From Chryseosolibacter sp964438975 (GTDB taxonomy: Bacteria; Bacteroidota; Bacteroidia; Cytophagales; Cyclobacteriaceae): 64,000 nt of DNA. Positions 55,101-61,725 of this stretch are shown piece after piece (the first letter of the stretch is position 1; every line of letters starts with the position of its first letter). The notes beneath the pieces were generated by a model. It made no database searches. It saw only the letters and a list, made by a program, of their open reading frames with translations, and was not told the DNA's origin. Location of the stretch: NCBI GenBank assembly GCA_964438975.1, contig CAYTMU010000005.1, positions 59,033 through 123,032 on the forward strand, in the 5' to 3' direction. The position numbers were made by a program, and so were the translations under genes.

Positions 55101-55524
55101 TGTTACTCGCGAGCGAACGCTTGCTGATAACCTTCTCACTAAGCGCATCAGGATATGTGACCACGATTTCGGCCCCCTGGTGATTCGCAAGTCGGTTAAG
55201 CACTTCGGCGCGCATCAGGATGTTGGCATTTTCGATCTCCTGAAATTCATAGGGTCGCTTATACGACATGGGAAATAGCAGCACCTCTTTGCCGAGCAAC
55301 TCCTGGAGATCATTCTGGAAATAAGCGGCCTCTTCCCGATCCTGCAATACGATTACATAATCGTTGGGATGAAGTTTCCAGGTAGCGGCAAGAACTACCG
55401 CGTCGAGACTCCCGGAGAGTCCTTTGAGAGAGATGTTGAGAGGAGCGGGCGCTTTTATCCCTGCGGCTACGGTCTTGATGAGACCATCCGCGCGGTAAAT
55501 ACTTACAAGATCATTCGCCCTCAC
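52147..55524 (-). CDS. mfd: Transcription-repair coupling factor Mfd
   Basis: Likely start GTG 55524 (MRANDLVSIYRADG, 1125 residues); the frame begins at 55578 with a TTG, but the promoter box 55563-55570 lies in that stretch. Mfd removes RNA polymerase stalled at lesions and recruits UvrA. Domains: UvrB-homology N-terminus, RNA polymerase-interacting 'DYGIAKFAGLEKK...REQEAIRLVYRDDDLLYLSI', helicase motifs 'CGDVGFGKTEVAIRA' (Walker A), 'VVDEEQKFG' (DEEQ) and 'QMRGRVGRS' (motif VI), then the C-terminal TRCF domain. Confidence 0.95.
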   Translation of the reverse strand: MRANDLVSIYRADGLIKTVAAGIKAPAPLNISLKGLSGSLDAVVLAATWKLHPNDYVIVLQDREEAAYFQNDLQELLGKEVLLFPMSYKRPYEFQEIENANILMRAEVLNRLANHQGAEIVVTYPDALSEKVISKRSLASNTFVIKLREKLDMSFLEDFLHTYDFEKTEFVYEAGQFAVRGGIVDIFSFAHELPFRIELFGDEVDDIRTFEPGSQLSVESHDAVSIIPNVQTKLVQEERQSFLDFISPDTRLWFKDFDHCGDLLERAFEKVEASFSRILKESGNTKVISAPEQLFEPALAFSKRSESFTRIEFGSRFALAAAQVFEFPSSGQPSFNKNFDLLASDLSDRQTQGYRNFIAVDMPRQLERLKGILEELNAQLEFEALEFPLRQGFVDHSLKMVCYTDHQLFERFHRYRAKDKFTKTKALTLRELQMLQPGDFVTHIDYGIAKFAGLEKKIVNDREQEAIRLVYRDDDLLYLSIHSLHKISRYSGKDGSPPLISKLGTQEWDNKKTRAKKRVQDIARELIELYAKRKSAPGFAYPPDGFLQAELESSFMYEDTPDQARATEDVKKDMEAPHPMDRLVCGDVGFGKTEVAIRAAFKAATEGRQVAVLVPTTILAMQHYRTFRDRLSGFPIKVDYVSRFKNDKEIKSILADVREGKINILIGTHRIVSKDVAFKNLGLLVVDEEQKFGVKVKDRLKEFKVNVDVLTLTATPIPRTLHFSLMGARDLSIISTPPPNRQPVTTELHTFDEAVIRDAISYELKRGGQAFFVHNRVSDIESVANTIYKLVPDSRIGIAHGQMEGDKLEKVMIKFIDGEYDVLVSTNIIESGLDIPNVNTIVINQAHMFGLSDLHQMRGRVGRSNKKAFCYLLTPPASLLTADSRKRLAALEEFTDLGDGFKVAMRDLDIRGAGNLLGSEQSGFISDLGFDTYHKILDDAIQELKETDFKDLFASELAEKAKLIVQDCVIETDLEILIPDTYVNSTSERLQLYSRLDNIRDDEQLETFSNEIKDRFGPIPPPVLELINSVRLRWLGERLGFEKISLKGDKIRAYFISNKDEYFSSDTFGEILNFVKAHSRQCRMRDSAGKAMLVVDNITTVDAAIELMRSMSHQPSRSASEMISR

Positions 55525-55562
55525 TATCCGAAAATCGGGTTTTTCTTTCAACGAAAGGGTGG

Positions 55563-55570
55563 CAAATATA
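55563..55570 (-). promoter_or_regulatory. Candidate -7 promoter box for mfd
   Basis: TATATTTG on the minus strand (TAnnTTTG exact), about 40 bases before the GTG start. A GTTG lies 21 bases upstream as a possible -33 element. This also argues against the TTG start at 55578. Confidence 0.5.
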
Positions 55571-55615
55571 GTTTTCAATGAGACCTCCCTCCAACAGGAT
55601 AGTGTTTTTTCTCGC

Positions 55616-55623
55616 TAAATTTG
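55616..55623 (+). promoter_or_regulatory. Candidate -7 box for the small membrane protein gene
   Basis: TAAATTTG, an exact TAnnTTTG match, seven bases before the ATG at 55631. The transcript would be nearly leaderless. Confidence 0.4.
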
Positions 55624-55630
55624 ACGGATC

Positions 55631-55819
55631 ATGGAATTCATTCAGCGAATCTTTCTGTATGTATCCTGGACGGCTTTTGCATGTATGGTGTTTGGTCTGT
55701 GGAAACCGTGGGCCATGCTGTGGTGGGAACACACCCAGAATCGCAGGAAGGTCATAGTCCTTTACGGTACCGTTGCAGCGGTATCATTAATCGCCTACTG
55801 GATACTCGCAGCTATATGA
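55631..55819 (+). CDS. Small membrane protein (62 residues)
   Basis: Two hydrophobic helices (about 4-24 and 41-60) joined by a charged loop (WWEHTQNRRK), with Trp-rich edges. No family with a known function recognised; I remember similar short proteins in Bacteroidota. It is divergent from mfd and convergent with the methyltransferase across 8 bases. Confidence 0.7.
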   Translation: MEFIQRIFLYVSWTAFACMVFGLWKPWAMLWWEHTQNRRKVIVLYGTVAAVSLIAYWILAAI

Positions 55820-55827
55820 TCCGCGGG

Positions 55828-57081
55828 TCACAGGCGCTCCGCAATAGCCACATACTTTTTCCTCGGGCCGGTAAAGGCGATGATGAACTTCTCCCCTCCG
55901 TCGGTGACGCCCATCTTTCTGGCGAGGTCCGGGGCACTTAGCGGATAGTTTCGCGTGGCCACGCTCGCCCGATTGTCCTCGATATACTTTCGTATCTCTT
56001 TGTGCTCAGGACGGACAAATGCAATTATGCGAAATACTCGTCCGGGAAAATCAGGGATCAACTGGGATGAGCTGTAGAGATGCGTGTTCGGATGGACTTT
56101 GATCAAGTCGTATCGCACACCGATTGTCTTGAACGCCCCCGCCTTCAGAATGGATGCGTTGGGTTCGTATAGATAGACGGAGGGCTCGCCGATGACTGCG
56201 TTGTGCGTGCGTTCCTCGTCTGTTGTAAATTCGAACGACTGTCTCGATCCGTCTGAAAGAATGTTGACGGCCACTGTCTCCGGGTTACTCGTCGATGAGT
56301 TTCCGCACAGGAAGAGGATCTCCTTGCACTCGTTGGAAACGGACACCACATACACTTTCCGGACGTTCGGGATCTGCGACATCCCCGCCTGCAGGTCGAG
56401 AAGGGGACTTGCCTTGATCATCAACCATCGCGATACGCGAAGGACGCGGGGAGCGAGTTGTATGATGTCTGGTCGCGCGTCGCTGAATCGAACGATGCGC
56501 TGCCCCGTCATGGTACGACGCGATGGATCGACAAGCGCGAATGCGTACTGATCAGAAGTGCTGTCCACAAATTCTTCCGCAGTCATGCTGTGGTAATTGA
56601 TGTTTGTCGATCCCAGGAGTTTGTGATTGAATCGCGCGATATCGGTCAATGCCTGATTCGGTTCTACCGCATGGATTTGGGTCATGACACGACTGAGGAA
56701 GTAAGTATCGACGCCGAAACCGCCGGTCAGATCCAAACCTTCGGAAGATTCAAGGTTTATGAGTGTGGCAGCAATTTCGCTTTTGAACCGCGCCGTCGCT
56801 TCGGAGGAACTTTGTTCGAAGTTCTCTCGAGGCGGGTAAATGATATTTGGGGTGTTGTAATATAGCGGGAGCTTTTCCCGGGCTTTTCTTCGTACTGCGA
56901 TCTGGTCAAACAACTGGGAAGCCGGGATTCCGAGGATTTCCTTGTTCTTCAAAACGACCTCCTGCACGCTACTGTGCTCGTGCTCGATCAGATACTTTCG
57001 AACCGGACCCGACGATAAAGCTTCAATCAGGGAGCGTGCATCTTTTTTCAACGTTCTAAATCTGGTAGGTTGCGCATCCAA
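55828..57081 (-). CDS. Class I SAM-dependent methyltransferase with C-terminal THUMP-like domain
   Basis: 417 residues from TTG 57081 (no in-frame ATG upstream; a later start is possible). The SAM motif is 'GLDLTGGFGVDTYFLS' (about 116-131), with 'AFALVDPSRR' in the position of an N-rich catalytic loop. The C-terminal ~75 residues form the THUMP-like domain ('NYPLSAPDLARKMGVTDGGEKFIIAF'). An RNA substrate is suggested by the family but not shown. The start lies 4 bases from the divergent HI0933-family ATG. Confidence 0.85.
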   Translation of the reverse strand: MDAQPTRFRTLKKDARSLIEALSSGPVRKYLIEHEHSSVQEVVLKNKEILGIPASQLFDQIAVRRKAREKLPLYYNTPNIIYPPRENFEQSSSEATARFKSEIAATLINLESSEGLDLTGGFGVDTYFLSRVMTQIHAVEPNQALTDIARFNHKLLGSTNINYHSMTAEEFVDSTSDQYAFALVDPSRRTMTGQRIVRFSDARPDIIQLAPRVLRVSRWLMIKASPLLDLQAGMSQIPNVRKVYVVSVSNECKEILFLCGNSSTSNPETVAVNILSDGSRQSFEFTTDEERTHNAVIGEPSVYLYEPNASILKAGAFKTIGVRYDLIKVHPNTHLYSSSQLIPDFPGRVFRIIAFVRPEHKEIRKYIEDNRASVATRNYPLSAPDLARKMGVTDGGEKFIIAFTGPRKKYVAIAERL

Positions 57082-57085
57082 CAGG

Positions 57086-58333
57086 ATGGCTGCAAAGTTA
57101 ACAAATAATGATGCCCTGAAATTCGATCTGATCGTACTCGGCGGGGGTGCGGCGGGTTTCTATGGAGCGATCCAGGCGGCTGAACTGCATCCGGGGATAA
57201 AGATCATGATCCTGGAGAAGTCGTCGAAATTGCTTTCCAAAGTGAGAGTGTCTGGCGGAGGGCGGTGCAACGTGACGCATAACTGCTTTGATCCGGCAGA
57301 GCTGGCCAAACACTACCCCCGCGGACGAAAGTCTTTGCGATCGGTCTTCGGCCAGTATCAGGCTCGCGATACGGTCGCCTGGTTCGCTACGCGGAAGGTA
57401 GCACTGAAGGCGGAGCCCGACGGGAGGATGTTCCCGGTGACAGACAGTTCACAGACGATTATCGATTGTTTTCTCGCCGAGGCAGACAGACGGAACATCC
57501 GCGTTCGCACCGGAACAGAGGTGATCGCTGTCAAGCCTGCAGATGGACACTATGAAATAAGGACGGCGGGAGACGAACTATTCCAGGCGAGGAAAGTGCT
57601 GATCGCAATCGGGGGAAGTCCGAATTCTGCGGCCTATGATCTCGTACGCGCGCTTGGCCATACCATTGCGGCACCGATTCCATCGCTATTCACCTTTAAT
57701 GATTCTGACAAGCGATTCGCAGATCTGATGGGAATAGCCGTTCCAAATGCTGAGGTGCGGATAGCCGGTACGCGCCATGAGCAAGTGGGACCTCTGCTTA
57801 TCACGCATTGGGGATTGAGCGGACCGGCCGTGATCCGGTTGTCGGCCTGGGCTGCGGAGTATTTGCATTCCGCGCAATACAACTTTACGGCCCTGGTAAG
57901 TTGGATCGGTCCCGCCACAGAAGAAAAAACTCGTGCATACCTGCTTTCCAGGAAAACAGCAGCAGGCAAACAAAGCATTCTGAACAATCCCTTATTCAGT
58001 CTGCCACAGCGGCTTTGGGAGAGACTTTGTCGGCTTGCTGACGTCCCCGATGGCAAAGTATGGGGCGAGGCAAGCTTTCGGAACATCAACAAACTGCTGG
58101 AGCTCCTGATCCGCTGTCCCTTTCAAATACGCGGAAAAACTACATTCAAGGAAGAGTTCGTGACGTGCGGCGGAGTAGACCTGGCGGAAGTTGATATGAA
58201 CACGATGGAGAGCGAAAAAATGAAAGGGATCTTCTTTGCCGGCGAGGTTCTGCACGTCGATGGAGAAACCGGCGGATTCAATTTTCAGGCCGCATGGAGT
58301 ACTGCCTGGCTCGCGGCGAAGGGTCTCCTTTGA
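57086..58333 (+). CDS. HI0933/BaiN-family FAD-dependent oxidoreductase
   Basis: 415 residues from ATG 57086; the frame is open 48 codons further upstream over the divergent gene but without family content. FAD motif 'GGGAAGFYGAI' (about 17-27) and the family signature 'SGGGRCNVTHNC'. C-terminal 'VTCGGVDLAEVDMNTMESEKMKGIFFAGEVLHVDGETGGFNFQAAWSTAWLAA' is typical of HI0933. Members include BaiN-like bile acid reductases and tRNA-unrelated flavoproteins; substrate unknown here. Confidence 0.9.
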   Translation: MAAKLTNNDALKFDLIVLGGGAAGFYGAIQAAELHPGIKIMILEKSSKLLSKVRVSGGGRCNVTHNCFDPAELAKHYPRGRKSLRSVFGQYQARDTVAWFATRKVALKAEPDGRMFPVTDSSQTIIDCFLAEADRRNIRVRTGTEVIAVKPADGHYEIRTAGDELFQARKVLIAIGGSPNSAAYDLVRALGHTIAAPIPSLFTFNDSDKRFADLMGIAVPNAEVRIAGTRHEQVGPLLITHWGLSGPAVIRLSAWAAEYLHSAQYNFTALVSWIGPATEEKTRAYLLSRKTAAGKQSILNNPLFSLPQRLWERLCRLADVPDGKVWGEASFRNINKLLELLIRCPFQIRGKTTFKEEFVTCGGVDLAEVDMNTMESEKMKGIFFAGEVLHVDGETGGFNFQAAWSTAWLAAKGLL

Positions 58334-58342
58334 GCGCTGGGC

Positions 58343-58371
58343 AAAAAAAAAAGCAGGGTAAAAAACCCTGC
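58343..58371 (-). terminator. Rho-independent terminator of asd
   Basis: GCAGGGT - 5-base A/T loop - ACCCTGC followed on the minus strand by ten T (the plus-strand A-run 58343-58352). It lies 24 bases past the asd stop. It could only weakly serve the plus-strand gene (no T-run on that side). Confidence 0.9.
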
Positions 58372-58394
58372 CTTGTAGGAATTGGTGTCGATGT

Positions 58395-59387
58395 CTAGTA
58401 CACGAGGCTTTTCTCGAGCATAAACTCGGCGATCTGCACGGCGTTGGTAGCAGCGCCTTTTCGCAGGTTGTCGGCCACAATCCACATATTAAGTGTTTTG
58501 GGTTGTGATTCGTCCTTGCGAAGACGACCGACAAATACTTCATCGCGACCTTTGGAATAGATCGGCATCGGATAAACGTTATTCTTGGGATCGTCTTGAA
58601 CGATCACTCCGGTCGTGTTGGCGAGTATCGAGCGAACTTCACTCAGGTTGAAGTCTTCGTGGAACTCAGCGTTCACTGCTTCGGAGTGCCCACCAATAGA
58701 TGGTATCCGTACCGTTGTGGACGTGACGCCAATTGTATTGTCGCCAAATATCTTTCTTGTTTCGTTCACCATCTTCATTTCCTCTTTCGTGTAGCCGTTG
58801 TCGAGAAATGAATCGATATGCGGCAATGCGTTCATGTCGATCGGATGTGGATATACTTTTGGTCCGTCGACGCCATTGCGTTCGTTCATCATCTGCTCCA
58901 CGGCATCTTTACCGGTACCAGTGACAGATTGATAGGTGCTGACAACAATGCGTTTCAGTCTGTATTTTACGTGCAATGGCGCGAGCGCCAGTACCATTTG
59001 AATGGTTGAACAGTTGGGATTAGCGATGATGCGATCATCGATTGTCAATACGTGACCGTTGATCTCGGGCACAATCAGTTGCTTGGACGGATCCATGCGC
59101 CATGCGGAAGAGTTGTCGATGACAATCGTACCGTTCTCGGCGAACTTGGGAGCCCATTCTTGCGACGTGCTTCCACCGGCTGAAAAAATTGCAATATCCG
59201 GAGCAAGTTTGCAGACTTCTTCGATCCCCTTCACCTTGAATTCCTTTCCCTTGAACGTGATTACCTTGCCAACTGATTTCGGCGAGGCGACCAAATAGAG
59301 TTCATTAAATGGAAAGCTGCGTTCTTCCAGCACTTTCAGGATTTCCTGGCCAACCAAACCTGTGGCCCCTACTACTGCGAGTTTCAT
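58395..59387 (-). CDS. asd: Aspartate-semialdehyde dehydrogenase
   Basis: 330 residues. NADPH-dependent reductive dephosphorylation of aspartyl phosphate in the lysine/threonine/methionine/DAP pathway. Motifs: N-terminal 'GATGLVGQEILKVLEER', 'IDNSSAWRMD', the catalytic Cys in NPNCSTIQM (about 128), and the general-base His in 'SIGGHSEAVNAEF'. A TATTTTTG box upstream at 59408-59415. DAP is also a peptidoglycan precursor, in line with the cell-wall genes here. Confidence 0.96.
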   Translation of the reverse strand: MKLAVVGATGLVGQEILKVLEERSFPFNELYLVASPKSVGKVITFKGKEFKVKGIEEVCKLAPDIAIFSAGGSTSQEWAPKFAENGTIVIDNSSAWRMDPSKQLIVPEINGHVLTIDDRIIANPNCSTIQMVLALAPLHVKYRLKRIVVSTYQSVTGTGKDAVEQMMNERNGVDGPKVYPHPIDMNALPHIDSFLDNGYTKEEMKMVNETRKIFGDNTIGVTSTTVRIPSIGGHSEAVNAEFHEDFNLSEVRSILANTTGVIVQDDPKNNVYPMPIYSKGRDEVFVGRLRKDESQPKTLNMWIVADNLRKGAATNAVQIAEFMLEKSLVY

Positions 59388-59407
59388 TTTTGTTTAAATT
59401 AAGCTTG

Positions 59408-59415
59408 CAAAAATA
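59408..59415 (-). promoter_or_regulatory. Candidate -7 promoter box for asd
   Basis: TATTTTTG on the minus strand matches TAnnTTTG, 20 bases before the asd ATG. No good -33 TTTG at 19-21 bases. Confidence 0.4.
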
Positions 59416-59434
59416 GTCAATTACCCTCTCTACT

Positions 59435-61186
59435 ATGCATTTTGCCTGCAAAATATCACCGAAAGCCGCGTACGCGCTTTATCAGAAATCGTTTCCGGTA
59501 CTTTGCCTCTTCTTTGTGCAAGGGCTGCAGTCAGTATCTGCTCACAATGTCGCGTCTATATCTTTCCAGGAAAACCGTCGCGAAATTGTTATCAATGAGA
59601 TCATGGCCGACCCGTCTCCCGCTGTCGGTTTGCCCGATGCGGAGTATGTCGAGTTGTACAATCGCAGTACGGATTCCGTCGATTTATCAGGCTGGCTTTT
59701 TTCCGACGCCGTAACATCTGTCTCTCTTCCCGCATATATTCTTCCGCCGGGCAGCTACGTCGTGTTGTGTCACTCGCGTGATGCGGAGCAATATGCTCGC
59801 TACGGACGCGTACTCCCGTTGACATCGTTGCCGGCGCTGAACAACCCGGGCGATGTTGTCACGCTGCGCGACAATTCGTTCATGCTCATCGACTCGCTCA
59901 CGTACACGTTGAGTTGGTATCGCGACACTCAGAAAGCGGAAGGGGGGTGGTCTCTGGAACGTATCGACCCCAATGATTTCTGTGGTGATGGCGATAACTG
60001 GATGGCTTCCGTAGCGCGTGATGGTGGAACGCCCGGTGCGCAAAACTCGGTCTTCGCATCGCGTCCGGATAACAGAGGTCCCGGGCTGGTTTCGGTAGCG
60101 CCGATGGACCGGTTTACGCTGCGCGCGAATTTCAGCGAGAAGCTCGGCACCCAATTGCCTGCACCGGGCGCGTTCAAAGTGCGTAACGGCCCTAGCGTTA
60201 TTGATCGGCGGTTTTACGATGCCTTTCGTCGAAGTATCGTGCTAATGTTGTCGGCGCCGCTAACGTCCGGAAACAGTTACGAGCTGACGGTAAGCGAAAT
60301 CCTGGATTGTTCGGGTAATCGGATCGATGCGAACCGCGCAACGACGGTGTTTTTCTTGCCCGATAGCGCTTCGCCGGGAGATATCGCTGTGAACGAAGTG
60401 CTCTTCAATCCGCGTCCGACCGGCGTCGACTTTGTCGAAGTTATCAACCGCTCCGCGAAAGTGATCGATATCCGGAACTGGTCATTGCGAAATGCACTGA
60501 GTGCGTCGGAGAGAACATTTGTGATCACACCCGACAACATGCTTGTGCACCCCGGTCAATATCTGGTCTTCACCGTGGATCCGCATCGATTGAAAGGCGA
60601 GTATGTTTCCGGCGTGGAGGACCATTTCTTTGCAACGGGTCTTCCACCACTCAATGACCGCGAAGGTGCCGTCGCCCTGTTGGACGCACGTGGGGTCGTC
60701 ATCGATTCGATCCGCTATTCGGATGACATGCACGCCGTGTTCCTGAAGGATGATGAGGGTGTGTCGCTGGAGCGGATCTCCACGGACGTTCCGGGACACG
60801 ACCCAACGAACTGGCGGTCGGCCAGTTCTGTGGCCGGGTTCGCAACACCTGGTTATGTCAACTCAAATGCCCGGCCAGGGGTACTGCTAGACGCGGCGGT
60901 CGTCGTCGAACCGGAGGTTATTCAGCCAAAATATGACTTTGCGCGTATTCGCTACCAGTTTCAAACTGCCGGTACGATCGCAAACATCGGGGTTTTTGAC
61001 CACCGGGGCAGGAAAATCAGGACGATCGCTGAGAACGCACTGCTCGGAGTTGACGGCTTTTTCAGATGGGACGCTGATACCGACGAAGGGCACCCCGCTG
61101 CGTCGGGCTATTATATGGTGTGGTTTGAAGTCTTTGACAACTTGGGAAATACTACGACATTCAGGAACAGAGTCGCGGTGTTCTGA
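59435..61186 (+). CDS. Lamin-tail-domain surface protein, probable T9SS cargo
   Basis: 583 residues with an N-terminal signal (to about SAHN, residue 39). Two lamin-tail (LTD) domains: about 49-165 ('VINEIMADPSPAVGLPDAEYVELYNRS') and about 318-450 ('AVNEVLFNPRPTGVDFVEVINRS'), with an Ig/Big_5-like domain between (about 215-310). The last ~70 residues resemble a FlgD/T9SS-type C-terminal Ig domain ('GVFDHRGRKIRTIAENALLGVDGFFRWDADTDEG...GYYMVWFEV'), suggesting export by the same T9SS that gldD/E/J support. Function unknown, likely surface adhesion or nuclease-associated. Confidence 0.85.
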   Translation: MHFACKISPKAAYALYQKSFPVLCLFFVQGLQSVSAHNVASISFQENRREIVINEIMADPSPAVGLPDAEYVELYNRSTDSVDLSGWLFSDAVTSVSLPAYILPPGSYVVLCHSRDAEQYARYGRVLPLTSLPALNNPGDVVTLRDNSFMLIDSLTYTLSWYRDTQKAEGGWSLERIDPNDFCGDGDNWMASVARDGGTPGAQNSVFASRPDNRGPGLVSVAPMDRFTLRANFSEKLGTQLPAPGAFKVRNGPSVIDRRFYDAFRRSIVLMLSAPLTSGNSYELTVSEILDCSGNRIDANRATTVFFLPDSASPGDIAVNEVLFNPRPTGVDFVEVINRSAKVIDIRNWSLRNALSASERTFVITPDNMLVHPGQYLVFTVDPHRLKGEYVSGVEDHFFATGLPPLNDREGAVALLDARGVVIDSIRYSDDMHAVFLKDDEGVSLERISTDVPGHDPTNWRSASSVAGFATPGYVNSNARPGVLLDAAVVVEPEVIQPKYDFARIRYQFQTAGTIANIGVFDHRGRKIRTIAENALLGVDGFFRWDADTDEGHPAASGYYMVWFEVFDNLGNTTTFRNRVAVF

Positions 61187-61255
61187 GAAAAATTTGGTGA
61201 AAGATACTCTGCATGCAGAATAAATTTTATAACTTGGGTTGGCCTCGAAAAAGCG

Positions 61256-61705
61256 ATGAGGAGGGAAGATACAGTTGACTATGCTATCAAAGCAGCCTGG
61301 CATGCCATCGCGCGTATGTACAATCAGCAGGCTGCGAGACACGACATTACGATGTCGATGGGATTTGTGTTGCTCAACATTCACTCGGAAGGCACACTCG
61401 CGACGAAGATCGCACCTTTGATGGGACTAGAGGCCCGCAGTCTTTCGCGCCTGCTTAACACGATGGAAGAGAAAGGCCTGATCTACCGCGAGGCAGATCC
61501 CGATGACCGTCGCAAAGTGAGGATCGCTCTGACAAAAAAGGGAAGGAATAAAAAGGAAAAATCGCGGGAAACGGTGCTGCGATTTAACGATGCGATCCGT
61601 TCGCGGATCGATGAGAAGAGACTCAATCTCTTTTTCGAAGTTCTCCGGGATATCCAGGGAACGATCGACAAAGGTAGTATTTATAAACCATCTACATCTG
61701 GCTGA
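61256..61705 (+). CDS. MarR-family transcriptional regulator
   Basis: 149 residues, a winged-helix dimer with 'MSMGFVLLNIHSEG' (recognition scaffold), 'ARSLSRLLNTMEEKGLIYREADPDDRRKVRIALT' (helix and wing) and a C-terminal dimer helix. It sits 20 bases upstream of the beta-oxidation gene on the same strand. MarR repressors with a fadB-like neighbour often respond to acyl-CoA ligands; that is the likely job here, by context. Confidence 0.9.
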   Translation: MRREDTVDYAIKAAWHAIARMYNQQAARHDITMSMGFVLLNIHSEGTLATKIAPLMGLEARSLSRLLNTMEEKGLIYREADPDDRRKVRIALTKKGRNKKEKSRETVLRFNDAIRSRIDEKRLNLFFEVLRDIQGTIDKGSIYKPSTSG

Positions 61706-61725
61706 GATAAGGTTAAACTGAAATT